From positions 1,096,715 to 1,160,714 of the forward strand of contig CM012954.1 in NCBI GenBank assembly GCA_000181795.3: a DNA stretch of 64,000 nucleotides, in the 5' to 3' direction. Within the stretch, counting starts at the first letter, position 1; each line of letters starts with the position of its first letter. Origin of the DNA: Trichinella spiralis. Lineage: Eukaryota > Nematoda > Enoplea > Trichinellida > Trichinellidae. Positions 26,642 through 38,500 of the stretch are shown one piece after another. The notes under the pieces were generated by a model. The model was not told where the DNA came from and did not search any database. It worked only from the letters and a program-made list of their open reading frames with translations. Both the position numbers and the translations under genes were made by a program.

Positions 26642-27676
26642 CTAGCCTTGTAAAGCTCGAGTACCACTGATCAAGCTTCGCATATTCTGGCATATGTCAG
26701 CATTTTGACGCATTCTTTGACAAAATTTTGGTATCAGTCCTTCAATTATTCTTTTTATTGTTGTCGGAGGCTTATTGCCACTTCCCAAACAGTTCAACAA
26801 TTCATCAGTGTACTTCTGCGCGTTGGGTTCCAACTGAGAACACGCACACTCGACTACGTTTTTCTTGATATTATCAAGTTCTGCCTTACAATTTGGAGTC
26901 AGTCTAAAATAACGTTTAATGTAGTCATTAAAAACTGAAATTCTGAATTCTTACTTGGCACTGCATGTTTCTTTTGCTTGACAAAGTTCATTGATGAAAT
27001 TTTTAATCTGTCCCTTGGCGCTGTTCACTATGGGAGTGAGGCAGTTTTCTGCTTGTTGGCGATTGGCTGCTGGACAGACATTCGGATTATTAGCCATGTG
27101 CAACAGTCGACTTAATTTTCTGTAAATGAAAATGCAATATGAAATTTGAATTAAGTTTTTTCAAAGTATATCTTATATATATATATATATATGTTTTTAC
27201 TTTTGTCCAGACGGCAAACTGAATGGAGAATGTTCTCCACCTGGAAGATTCCTCAAAAACAGATCAGGAAATGAAAATCCTGGTATCTTATTTTTTACAC
27301 ATCCTTCAACGCTTTTCCCAAGATCTTGGAAAACACTTTTTCTGCATTGACTTTTTTGGTTACTACCGACGGCGAATTTATCAGCAGGAGCATGACAACC
27401 AGCTCTGAATAAAATAAAATAAAATATTGCATCGTTTGATTGAATTCAATAATCAGCAGTGTATGTATGAATGTCAATATAATAGTACTTATCAAAGCAA
27501 GCTTTAGCTTCGTTTAGCTTGGTTTGCACATCGGCACTACGCAGAAAGCTGTTAAATGTGTTGGACATGCAATTTTTGAATTGTTCAAATTCTCCATTAC
27601 ATGCTGCTGATGCTTGGATTTCGGTTATTACAAAAAGAAGTGATAAAAGCAGAATTAGAAGCGTGGCACATTGCAT
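26642..27676 (-). CDS. Secreted cysteine-rich two-module protein, unknown function
   Basis: Exons 27676-27489, 27404-27201, 27119-26955 and 26903-26642 join in phase to a 272-residue protein. A strong signal peptide (MQCATLLILLLSLLFVITEI, cut probably after QASA) is followed by many cysteines. Two related modules are visible. The first is C-x9-C (CNGEFEQFKNC), then CFDKAGC, then QC and EGC. The second is C-x10-C (CPAANRQQAENC), then CQAKETC, NC and VECAC. A third, partial module follows at the C terminus (LLNC, KFC, ADIC). There is no membrane segment, so it is probably exported. The general pattern recalls nematode secreted DUF19/T20D4.11-like proteins, but I cannot assign it. The longer in-frame start at 27763 is disfavoured because it would bury the signal peptide. 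A TATA box lies close upstream. Confidence 0.85.
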
Positions 27677-27732
27677 GGTGTTGAATAAATTGAAAATCGT
27701 CGACTTTTGTTTGCAGCTTTCAGTGTTGTTGT

Positions 27733-27740
27733 CTTTTATA
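27733..27740 (-). promoter_or_regulatory. TATA box of the secreted-protein gene
   Basis: Minus-strand CTTATAAAAGAC lies about 60 bases upstream of the ATG at 27676, leaving about 30 bases for transcription start and a short leader. A TATA-driven promoter fits a strongly or stage-specifically expressed secreted product (inference). Confidence 0.55.
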
Positions 27741-27744
27741 AGTG

Positions 27745-28941
27745 AATTTAATAATTTAAACACAACAAGAAAACGAAAACTGGTACAGTTGGTACAGTTA
27801 TTGAAAAAGACATAAATAAGGAGAAATTGTGGCTAAACCAGTCGCTTTTCTGTTTCAAATGCCTTCATCGTTTACCCTATTTATTCGTCTGATTGATATC
27901 TCGCACAATTTTGAAAATCTAAACTGTTCGCTTAATTATTTTGATGTTTCTTCCTTCAGTTTATTTGTAGGTTAATGTGAATAAACCGATTCAACAACTG
28001 ACAATTTTTTTCAACTGGCTAACATTAGCATGTCGGAATAGTTTTTTCTTACATCCTACACCTTACTGATTTCAGTTATTTATTGAACAATAATGGGAAA
28101 TTTCTAATCGTTTAGCAGAGTACATTAACATTAGAAAGTAGAGGATGTCAATTTGACAGAAAAACGGCATTTATTATTTGCAGTTCTTTCTTTGCATATC
28201 TTTGTTGTATATTTGCAATAGTAAATTAATGGCAGTAATGTTGTCGACCAATTCAAATTGCAGAAAAACGTCAATTTTCCTTGACCACGTAATACTTTGA
28301 TAAAACTTTTTAATTTGAAAAAGTAACTTTCACTTGACGAAACATAATTAACAATCAAATTTCCGTTGTTTTCATTCGTTACCGTTCAACGTCAGGTCTA
28401 CTGATACAATTTTAATCCATTTTTACCGTTAAATTTCCCAACAGTTTTAAATAAGAAAGCTGAATATTTTATTTAGAAAAAAAAATCATAACTTCAGTTT
28501 ATTTACGACGATTTTCCCAAAAGTGAAATCATATCCATTACTTTTAATTTGTTCAAACTATTCTGCGTTAACTTATTCAGTCATGTAATTGTTAAAGTTT
28601 TCAACAAAAAGCAATGAATCTCATAATACATTTATAATTTTCCCTGAATATATAGTACAAATTATAGTTTACTTTTGAAAACTTTCACTGAAATTTAGAC
28701 TAACAATAATTTCTGCCACACTATTCAAAATTAATTACATATATATGTGATCTGTATGTTTATGCACAATGTATTACTTCACATATATTTTATGATAAAT
28801 TTTTTATTAGAAATGTTACATTTATTTAATCGTTTATAGTATAAATGCACTAAAATATGCAAGTTTAATTGTACTTGAATGTATTTTTCAGTAGGCGTAT
28901 GCTACAGTAAGCATACATTGAACTTTCCGTGGAGGTAGAAC
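27745..28941. other. Divergent intergenic region upstream of POLH
   Basis: Upstream sequence of both the secreted-protein gene and polymerase eta. AT-rich; a minus-strand 75-codon frame at 28131-28358 shows no family resemblance or splice context. Nothing else supported. Confidence 0.5.
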
Positions 28942-31390
28942 ATGAAGTTTGAAAAGCGTATTGTTGCGCTTATAGATATGGATTGTTTTTATGTTCAAGT
29001 GGAACAGCGCAATAAACCGGAACTCTGGGGTAAGCCTGTAGCTGTTGTGCAATACAATGAATGGCGCGGAGGAGGGTGAGTTCTTTTTCAAACGATATTA
29101 TCATAATTTAAATGATGTTTCCCCGTATTGAACACTTCTTAAAGTGACAATATTTGGTTATTTGTATGGTTATGCGAGCAGACTGAAGTTGATGAATAAT
29201 GATGTGGAAAATTTGTAGAATTATTGCTGTCGATTATGAAGCTCGTCATTATAACGTAAAACGTGGTATGCGTGGGCAGGATGCGTTAGCTGTTTGTCCA
29301 GAAATACATTTAATTCAAGTTCCTACACAACGAGGAAAGGCAGATTTGACAAAGTACAGAAAGGCTAGTGAAGAAGTTTTTCACGTGTTGTCTTTGTGTG
29401 ATGCTGTCGTAGAAAGAGCGAGCATTGATGAAGCTTATCTAGATTTAACTGCAATTGTCAAAAAAGAGCTTCTCGATATGAGAACAGAAGGCAGATACAT
29501 TGCTGAAGATGCACTAAAAGATACGCATCTTGCCGTGAAGCATGATTCTATTGAAAACATTGAGGCTCTTATCAGTTTGGCAAACTCTCTGATGCGAAAC
29601 GATATTATCGACGAGAATGCTGAGGGAATTGTATTGCATGTTATAGGTGCTGTGTTAGTGAATAGAATTCGTAAGCAAATTTTTGAAAAAACTAATTTTT
29701 ATTGCTCTGCTGGTATTGCTGTTAATAAGGTGAAAGAAAATTTCTAATTCGACGTAAAGTTTCATAACATTGAAAATTAATTTTAGATGCTAGCAAAATT
29801 AGCCTGTGGACTTAACAAACCAAAACAGCAGACAATTGTATTACCTTCTTCAGTCGCCGAATTTTTCTCAACTGTCCCTATACGTAAAGTGTATGGAAAT
29901 TATTTGCAGTATTTGTGATCTTTTTTGCATTTATAAATATTTAAATTTTAGTAGAAATCTGGGCGGAAAATTGGGTTACAAGATTACGAAGCATTTTGAA
30001 ATTGAAACAATGCGTGAACTGGCCAATTTGAATCCGTCGTTGCTTGAGAAATTTGTTGGCGAAAAAACGAAGCTAGTGCTGTTCAGTAGATCATATTTTC
30101 AAATAAATAAATCCATTCAATTTATAGGAATTGGCTTTTGGAACTTTGTTGTGGTATTGATAGAGATCCAGTGGTAATCAGACAGTTGCCAAAATCTATT
30201 GGTTGTAGTAAGAATTTTCCTGGTCGAAATGCTCTCCGATCTGTCAACGACGTATCAAAGAAAAGAGAATGTTTTTTTCTATCATGCTAATTGATGCGCT
30301 TTTCCAGGTTCGCCATTGGACACGACAACTTTCAGAGGAACTCGAGGAGAGGCTGGTTTCTGACAAAATATCTGTAAAACAATTTCACTTGAATTTAGCA
30401 CATCTCGGTCGATAGTACAAATGTTATATTGCCTGTAGAATTGCCGTATTGCAAAATCTTTAACGGTAGGAATTCGAACTGAAGAAAAGCCAGAAAATGA
30501 GGCAAATTGTCACAGCAGCAGACAGACATTTTTGCGCGACTACAGCGCTGAAGTGATTAGCCAGGACGCTTTCGGTTTGATTCAAGAATTTAATACAAAT
30601 TCGGCAAAACAATCTTCCATCTGGTTGTATATCTTTGTAATATTGTTTTCCACTGCTTGTTTGCAATGCGGAAATGAATTTACATTTCAGGAAGCCAGCT
30701 ATTACAATGTTGAGCATGTCTGCTTCTCGGTTTGAAGATAGTGTCGATTTGGATTCGAAATTGATCACAGATTTTTTTAAACCTGCATCAACGACACTGT
30801 TGGAATGTGAAAATCAAGCGAAAGATGAAGATTGTTTTTCGAATGCATACGATTCGAAACCTTCGTGTTCTAAGCACATGATGCAGTTGAAACGCGTGTT
30901 GCGTGGTGAACACGATTCGCACAGAAGCTTGCCACTGGATGTCCAAAATGCTCCTGCGGAACCAATGTTGTCAGTGGCTGAGGCAAGTGAAAACTTTTGT
31001 GAGAGTGGTTTAAATATTTTGAAATTGGAAGAGCAATCAATTGATGTGTCTAACGAGAAATCGAACAGCACCTGTGGAACTGAGGAAGGTAAAATTTATG
31101 AAGCTTGTTTTTCGAAAAACAAAAATCCCGAAACAAGTTACGATCGCTTGATTCCCAATAATTTTGCGGATATATCTGAAGATGTGTGGAAAGAATTGTC
31201 GCCTCGTACGAAATGGGAAATTAAGAGTTATTATAAAGCTAAGCTTAATGGAAATCAGTCGATTAAGTCAAACAAACGATTGAAGGGAACATCGAAAATG
31301 AAAACCCAGAGCATTGCGCAGTCGCAATCATCCAAACCTGACAACTGTGGTTTAATGAGATATTTTTCTCGTCAAGGAAAAGATACGTGA
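28942..31390 (+). CDS. POLH: DNA polymerase eta (Y-family translesion polymerase)
   Basis: Pol eta copies past UV photoproducts and other lesions at stalled forks. The start at 28942 gives MKFEKRIVALIDMDCFYVQ, holding the first catalytic Asp. Next come the fingers motif YNEWRGGG-IIAVDYEAR, the second metal site ERASIDEAYLDL, the thumb region CSAGIAVNK-MLAKLACGLNKP, and the little-finger start RQLPKSIGCSKNFPG and the TMLSMSASRF end. These match the eta branch rather than kappa, iota or REV1. About ten exons; the last coding exon starts near 30691 and ends TGA at 31390. The C-terminal tail has an FF motif (LITDFFKPAS), which suits PCNA or REV1 binding. It also has a UBM-like helix (ISEDVWKELSPRTKWEIKSYY) and an end motif NCGLMRYF that fits a PIP box with Asn in place of Gln. 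No C2H2-type UBZ finger is visible, unlike human pol eta. Confidence 0.95.
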
Positions 31391-31886
31391 AATCGAAAAG
31401 TTGTTGATTAATTTTTGCGTTCATAAAGTTGTTGCGTCTGGTGAGCTTATTCTGTAAACTGTGATCATGTCGATTCGATTGCTCTGATTCGAACACACAC
31501 GATTTATGCGTAAGTAAATTATGTCGGTAAATTTGAATTTTTTGAATTTAAAGTTCAGTTAACTTTGTATTATGCGATGCATTTTTCTAAACTATAAGCT
31601 CCAGTTGTTTCAGCAGGCACTTAGAATTGTCAGAGACTCTTTTATGAAATTAAAGAAATTGAATAACTTTAAATTGTAATTTTATTTTTAACAAAATATC
31701 CTTTGCATATCGAAAATATAAATGAAAATTAGCAGATCATGACAATAAATTGAAGTGCAACAGGTACAAAGCCGATTGCATTTCACAGTGTTTCACATTT
31801 AATAATAATTTAGGATTTAATTTTTGAACAATTGTTACTTTAATGTGAGAGAATTATTTTGAAATGTTAGGGATTTTTTGAAATTA
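31391..31886. other. Short convergent intergenic stretch
   Basis: 3' flanks of POLH and of the unidentified minus-strand gene. Several AATAAA-like signals on either strand; no gene. Confidence 0.5.
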
Positions 31887-33080
31887 TTATTCTTCAAAAG
31901 ATGATGATGCATTGTTATCCTCGTTTGAATATTTCTTCAGTTCATCTGCTTCAGGTAATCTGTGTTTTTCTTCGGTATTTTTTGAGTATGTCTTTCTTTC
32001 ATTGGATCGTTGATCACTCTATGAGAAAGAAAAAATTATTAGCCGATATTGTTAGCCAAGTGCATGTTATTTGAATATTTACTTTCCAACGTGTCAGAGC
32101 ATCCATGCATCGACTTCTAGAACGTTCAAGGATAGTAGATTTGTTTGCATTTCCACGTTGATCTCGTATGAATGCATTTTGTCTTCTAATCAACGATGTG
32201 GGTTCTCTTCTTTTCAAAATATTACTCGATGGGTATGTTGGATTCATCATTTCTTTATCGTATAATGTAAATAACGATCTTTGGTTTTTCTTGTAATAAG
32301 ACTGTCTTTGTCGTATCAATTTCTCTATTCGCCTATCATGTTGACTTCGTTTAAACTTTTCTTTCAACAGTGGACTTTTAGGTACGATGATTTCATTCTT
32401 TGTCGAAGAAAAAAATATATCTCTTATTGTTTTCGTGTTTGTGCTTGTTGGTTGATCTTGCTTCGCGAAAGAAGCTACATTGTTCGAAAAATACCATTTA
32501 GAAAATTCACTGGGACTATAAAGAAGGAAAATATTTTTAATTTTTAAAATTACAGTTGTATGATATAACTTGCATTTCTGTGCGTTGTTCTTCAACGGCT
32601 TTTTCATTCAATTCAGTTGTGTCATTTTTGATATTTTCATTGATCGTCGTCATCAATGGTGGTTCTGGCGATGGTGAATCTTTTTCATCACGGTTTTTCA
32701 AATCACATATTTTGTTACCAATAGTCAACGGATTTTTATTTCCGCTTTCAACACTATCAATGCTCTTCCTCTGAGAAATTGTCGGTTTGTGACATTTTAT
32801 TTCTTCATTTATGGAATCTTCTACCTAGAAATGTTCAAAAATATCATCGGTATAAATTTTACTAAGAAAAATTTACTGCGCTTTCCGTGTAATCCAAAGT
32901 TTCCGAATTATCTATCATCATCAAATCTGTTTCGGAAATCGTATTCAGAATAATCTGGAAAAATGTTTGTACTAAGCGACCGATGTAGCTTTGGCCCGAT
33001 ATTTGTCTTCGAATCCAATTTCCAAAAAAATAATAAGCGTAGAAGCAAAACAATGCAGAAACAACAGCATCGCCGTTCAT
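31887..33080 (-). CDS. Unidentified protein with N-terminal membrane segment and basic coiled/charged body
   Basis: Four exons (about 33080-32878, 32823-32575, 32518-32088, 32018-31887) join to a protein of about 330 residues. It starts MNGDAVVSALFCFYAYYFFG, a hydrophobic segment that could be a signal anchor, followed by a basic WIRRQ. The middle is acidic and Ser/Thr-rich (KDSPSPEPPLMTTINE). The third exon is strongly basic (KEKFKRSQHDRRIEKLIRQR), with further Arg/Ser clusters (ERSRSRCMDALTRWK). The end is acidic, SSSFEE, with TAA at 31887-31889. The ATG sits six bases after a gtttcag acceptor, so a 5' untranslated exon or trans-splicing is likely. I recognise no family. The single N-terminal membrane segment with a long charged body would fit a tail facing the cytosol or nucleus (inference). 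Confidence 0.7.
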
Positions 33081-34777
33081 TGTTGTCGTCTGAAACAATA
33101 ACCACTAATTGGAATGAATTCTGATTAATTTCACAGAGTAAATTTAAACTATGAAGCATTACTTGTGGACAGTCAAAATTGCGTATGCAAGCTTTGAAAG
33201 TACTGCTCTGAAAGATGTTTTTAATCTATTGAAATGAAATTACGGAAAATTTATTCTTTAAAATACCAAACTGTGTTATTTAAAGTGAATTTGAATTTGT
33301 TTAAAAAATTTTAAACCCTTTACTTTTCAAGGCGCAGCAAATGAAGTACCTGAGATGGTTTTCTTTTAAATTTTACAAAAAAATGAATTATTAATCGACA
33401 TCGTACAAACACCTAGAAGCAGTGATACATTTCAAATAATGTTCACACAATAAGAAGTTTTTGACTAATTAAAAAGACCATAATCAAATCACTCCCAGGT
33501 TGAGAACCCCTGATCTAGTGACTACGAAGAAGATTAGATTATTCCAATTCTTCCCGACCAAAAATGCAAATAAACTTTTATTTGTTAATAGCTGTAAGCA
33601 CCAGTCGATAAAATTAAGATTTTTGCAAATGCCGATAAGAATGCAATTTACTTTAATGGCATTTTGAATTTATTATAATTACAAATCAATGTTAAAGATT
33701 GATCCTTATTTTCATTTTTGTTCTATCATTACTGTATATTCAATTAATTATTAAGGAAAAGTTAACTTTCAAAAATGCAAATCGAACTGTGTTAGGCATC
33801 GAAAAATGTAATCTTAAAAGGAAGTCTCTTTCCAGGTAATTAATTTACTTTGTATTTTTCTTTAAAATGTAAAAGTAAAGCTTGACGATTTATGAATATA
33901 TGAATATATGAAAGCTTTGTAAGAGAACGTTAAAAATTATATTGCTAAACGGCGTTTTATTAGCAATGACAGGTTTCAAATGATACTAATACTATTTAAG
34001 AACTTATTTCAGTTATGAATCATTTGTTTTGCATTTGTGTTGTAATTCACGATTTCACAAAAATAATTACATCATTTTTATTTCCAGCTCTCGAAGCTAT
34101 CATGAAATCTGTTATGGATCTTCGACACAATACGATTAACATTACACATCATTTAGCCAGTTTACAAATTTCTTCATGAAGTGAAAGTAAACGTCCATTG
34201 AAATGAAAATGAAATTACACACTTGATGATCGTCGACATCTGGAAAGATGACTTGTAAGTAACTCTAAAATGAAAATTTGATTAGCATATTTGAAGTTAT
34301 ATTTTCATAAAATATATGGCATTTTATATTTTAATCTACTAAGCCCGTATTACTAAACAGAAAATGAAAAATTATATAATTAGCAAGTTGTTGTAATGAA
34401 TGGAAATTCTGAAATTACAAATGTGAACATTAGAAACGTTTCCAAAAGTTAACTTCAATAAATAAATAAATGAATAATCACTGAAGGAAAAATGAGAAAA
34501 GCGGCAAATAGTTGAAGGTTGATTTTCTCATGTTGTTTACGTTGATAATTTATTGTTTTCTTAATATTTCGAGTTTATCATTGGGTATATGATTTTAAGT
34601 AATTCAAATTTTTTCTCATAAATATATCATAAATGCGGATGGAATTAAATTCATACGATCCTTCGACGCTGTTCATTATTGGAAAGGTCAAGGAATGAAG
34701 AATTATTCAGAATTTCAGGATGCTTAGTTGTAATCAAAAATGACACTAACTTTCACCAGTTTAGCATTACCATTAAT
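33081..34777. other. AT-rich intergenic with one transposon-end-like scrap
   Basis: No gene found. At 33498-33512 the sequence GGTTGAGAACCCCTG matches the terminal inverted repeat style of hAT elements, but no matching left end was found. Confidence 0.45.
33498..33512. mobile_element. Possible remnant right end of a hAT-type DNA transposon
   Basis: GGTTGAGAACCCCTG is the reverse complement of CAGGGGTTCTCAACC, the kind of terminal repeat widespread in animal hAT elements. The eight following bases are ATCTAGTG. I could not find a left terminal repeat or a matching 8-base target duplication upstream, so this is an isolated scrap at best. Confidence 0.25.
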
Positions 34778-37700
34778 CTAATTGTCCATTTCATTAGTGG
34801 TTGTAAATTCTTGTTGATGACTGCTTTCAACCTCGTATTGCTCCACATTCATGGCTGAAACATTGTTTTGAAACATCTGGGACGAACCTGCGATTATTTC
34901 ACTGCCATTGAATTGCTTTAATGAACCATTATCATATTCGAAGTCTTGATTATAGCTGTAAAAAGCAAAACATAAATGAAACAGTTTATTCTCAGAATTT
35001 GTATGAGGGAAAATTGATAGTGGTATTATTTCTTACAATACAACAACAAAAATTAACATCTCTACCTAATTTGAGGTTGCACAATGTTCCAAAGAGGATG
35101 AAAAGTTTCATTTGCATATACCGCTTGTTGATTGTTTTGATAGTATGGATTTCCTAAAAGTGTAATAATAATTTCTTTAGATGAAAATTTAGCATGTTAA
35201 AGAACTGTAGACCTTCCGGCTGTGGGATAAACTGTTGATCGAACGTTTCATGCGGCTGATAATAGGCATAATTTGCATTGAAAGCATGATCTGAAAATGT
35301 ATCACTTTATAAAATTGCAGAGAATGTGACATGTAGTGGTTCATTCTGTTGTGAATGGTATAATTACCGTTGATGTTGCCATGTGCACTGGCATTTTGTA
35401 AATTGTACTGTTCTCCAAACGTGTAGTGAAAAGGCTGCTCAGGAATGAACTGTTGTTCTGTTGTCATGTTTGGCGAAATTTGATGAAAATTTTTTGTCGT
35501 ATTGTTTTCATAAATTCCATGAAAATTTGGTGAATATTCTTCATTTGAATAGAACGAAGTATTTGGTTGTTCATAGAGACTTGAAGTAGATGGATAGTCG
35601 GAACTGTTATTTTGATGTGAGCTGTAATGGATGATGGAAGTTTGAAATTATTAAGTGACATATTGTAACTGTTAAAGAATTTAGTAGATTATGATGATAG
35701 ATTGTAAATATTTATGTGTTCAATATGTTGGAATGTTTTATGAAAGCTACTGATTGGATGTTAATTTTATGAATTCTACATTGTAATTTATGATTTATTT
35801 ATCTTAAATACTAACAGTTAGAAATGTTTTAGCTAAGGTTGATGAGAATAAATAAACAATGAATACAGAGTTTTGGAAGAAGCAGTTTTTTGTATTGTAT
35901 GACTTTTCAGAGTAGTACCTGTTGTTAGCTGATGGGTAGGTGTTTTCTATTTGTATGTAGTTGAATGGGCTGTGCATGCCCTTATAAGGATCATAAATTT
36001 GCGGGTATTCTTCTTCCTGATCGCTGCCCCACGGAAACTGATGCTGATATAAATTTCTTATTTGGTTGGTGTCTTGAAATTGAGGAGTGAGGTTTTCATT
36101 TATAAAGCTATAATTTGCAATTTTATAATACTTTTTTAACATAATTAGCGTAAGTATAGCTGAATGTGAAGAAACGTTTCATGCATTGAAATACGTAAAA
36201 TGTTTGAAATTAGAAAAACACTGATACACTCAGTACCTGTTAACTGTTGTTTCATTTAACAAATGCGAAGAAGTTTCATTTGCATAGGTAGAAGTGCGAC
36301 TTGAACTTGCTTCACACATCCAATTTTCCAAGTTTTCATAATTAGAGGTTTCTGTTGCTTTCATACTTGGTACTTCACTGTAAATTCCATTGCCTTTGCC
36401 GTAGTTATTATTCTGATTCTTGTTGCGCCGAGTATTTGCATTTTTGCTGTAATGAAAAGCCGTTATACATTCATGTGATAAATTAATTTTATTTTAATAT
36501 TTAAGTGTTTGACAGTTTCAATATGCATGTTTTACTGTTAATAATTTGAAATGCATATCATAAAATGCTGTATCAAACCTGAAAGGGGTGTGATAAACCT
36601 AAAGTGTAATCGTTAATTTTGATATATACAGTCAGCCCTCAAAATTCGCGGATTTAGCTATTCGAAGATTTTTTGACGAGGTTATTGATATTATTGCAAG
36701 AAGGGGAGTAAATGAAGCGTGTTGATAGGTATTAACAAAAATGTCCTCGTTCAGAACAACCTTGAACAACGTAGATCGAAAAGCCGAATGTAGCTATGGC
36801 GACTTTACCAAATTGGAAGCCCTAACTAACCGCTACTTATGAACAGATAAGTGAAAATTATAGTGAAGCAAAAGGAGGTGCTGCAAACGGGCGGTTGATT
36901 TGCGAAGCTTCAGTCTCACGATTTCTGAATTGATGATAAGCTTGGAAACTGGTCTAGACGTGCCTGGAAGCGCAGAACTGCCCTCCTAGGCTAGCATGGT
37001 TCAAATTAGAGTGAGATTAACGCAGAAGTTGAGTAAATATACGTCATGCATGATGCTGGAGGCGCTTTCAATGGCTTATGTCCGCATATTGCTCCTATAC
37101 TGTTAATTGCTGTGCAATATTTTTTGTTTTATACTGAGCTTTGCTCTTTGTATGTACTGTTCCCGTCCCGCTGATTGTTATGGGTCGGAGCGAATGTATA
37201 TGTATGTACAGGAGAAAAGGAAGTAACAACTCGCAATAACAATAAATGCTTTTTAAAAGAGATGCGCTGGACGGTCCATCTACTTCTGGTAAGCTTGTAC
37301 GCAGGAACACCCCCATCATTTAAACTGTTATGAATGAAAAAATAAAAATATGGGATAAATGCTTAGCATGCAAATTAGTACACGTCATGTCATATCCCGT
37401 GAAATGTTCAGGCAAATTCGTGAGACTATGAGGCATAAGCGGAACGAATGAATAGAAGCGGTAAGAATTCGCGGAAATTCGACATTCGGTTATACCGTTG
37501 AGGGAGAACTGTATAACGTAGATTGTAGTAAAATAATAAATGGCTTTTTTACCTTTTTTTCGTGGGATTTCCAACGTAGGTTTCAATTATTTCTCGTGCG
37601 GCATTCTTCAACTGCAGCTTTTTTAAACGCACATCCGTTTTGATTCTTTCATAAATTTCTGCAGCCTATAACGAGGAGAATTTTATTTTCATCAGAATTT

Positions 37701-38500
37701 TATGAAATTTATCTATTATTCACCATTTGTGCCGTTAATTCTCCATTTCGATGGTGACTGTTCAGATGGGTTTTCATTGAAAGGTCCCACATGAAGTTTG
37801 CTTTGCATAACGGGCAAACGTAAAATCGGTCGTCGTTGTGGATTCGCATGTGGTTGTAAAAGGCACCACGATTATTGTAGCATTTGTTGCACTCTTTGCA
37901 ATGGAAAGGACGATGGCCATAGTGAATGTTTTGGTGATCCTGAAATAATACGAAAAACGATCTTTACTCTGTAATATTAATGAACATTCCGTTATAGTTT
38001 GTTAATTGCTAAATTTCTTCTCAAGTAATGTAATGCGCCTGACGTATTAACCCTTCGAAAAAATTGTCCATTTATATGAGAGATGTTTGGTAAATCTATC
38101 ACAGTTGTATAAGAATTTATCAAAAAATACAAGTAGGTAGATAAATATAATTAATTATATGTTTGCCTAAATATCTTTTATCATAAAGTGATTTCAAAGT
38201 GAAAAGATTTTGAAGTAGTATACATTTGATTTTAACTGAAAATTTTGAACAACGGTACATCAGTTTTTTTTTCATATTAACTTTTAATGAAAGCCAAATT
38301 TTAAAAAATGTTTCTACTAAAAATATGCACTTCAGTAATATTTGAAATGTAGTTGGACTATAAATACAAAATATTCTAAAATAGTAACAGTTTCTTACCG
38401 TGAGATTGGCCAGTTGGGAGAACGATTTTCCGCATATATTACAGATGAAAGATTTGGAATCCATCTGTTTCCGACGATACAGCTTTAATTCAGAGTTCAA
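34778..38500 (-). CDS. C2H2 zinc-finger protein ZnF-A with long Asn/Tyr/Gln-rich tail
   Basis: First of three tandem paralogues. It starts at 38500, or at the next Met (38464) with MDSKSFICNICGKSF. Three C2H2 fingers follow. The first (CNICGKSFSQLANLT, then DHQNIH) is split by an intron after the Thr. The second (CKECNKCYNNRGAFYNH) and third (CPLCKANFMWDLSMKTH) lie in one exon at about 37735-37940. All keep C-x2-C-x12-H-x3-H. A basic exon (AAEIYERIKTDVRLKKLQLK) comes next, then many small exons rich in Asn, Tyr, Gln and Phe, with motifs such as FIPEQPFHYTFGEQYNL and FDQQFIPQPEG. It ends TTTNEMDN with TAG at 34778-34780. It is probably a DNA-binding regulator with a low-complexity interaction tail. 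It holds a pogo-like transposon in one intron and shares an almost identical 0.7 kb tract with ZnF-C. Exons in the tail are less certain than the fingers. Confidence 0.75.
34825..35536 (-). repeat. Near-identical tract shared with 46566-47289 (copy 1)
   Basis: About 712 bases match 46566-47289 with only three substitutions seen by eye plus one 12-base difference, across several exons and their introns. Both edges fall inside coding exons; outside them the two genes are alignable only in part and clearly diverged. Confidence 0.92.
36629..37511. mobile_element. pogo/Tigger-like Tc1-mariner transposon, 883 bp, in a ZnF-A intron
   Basis: The left end is CAGTCAGCCCTCAAAATTCG and the right end is the inverse of CAGTTCTCCCTCAACGG, so the terminal inverted repeats share the pattern CAGT-x4-CCCTCAA. 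Both ends are flanked by TA (36627-36628 and 37512-37513), the duplicated target dinucleotide of the superfamily. CAGT-x-CCCT ends are typical of pogo/Tigger elements. The interior (GC-richer than its surroundings) has no transposase frame of useful length, so this is a short non-autonomous or deleted copy. The paralogous intron positions in ZnF-B and ZnF-C lack it, so it inserted after the gene family expanded. Confidence 0.8.

Noticed and set aside
37320-37586. 88-codon minus-strand frame across the transposon edge
   Set aside because: It joins transposon sequence to an off-frame reading of the ZnF-A basic exon; not a gene.
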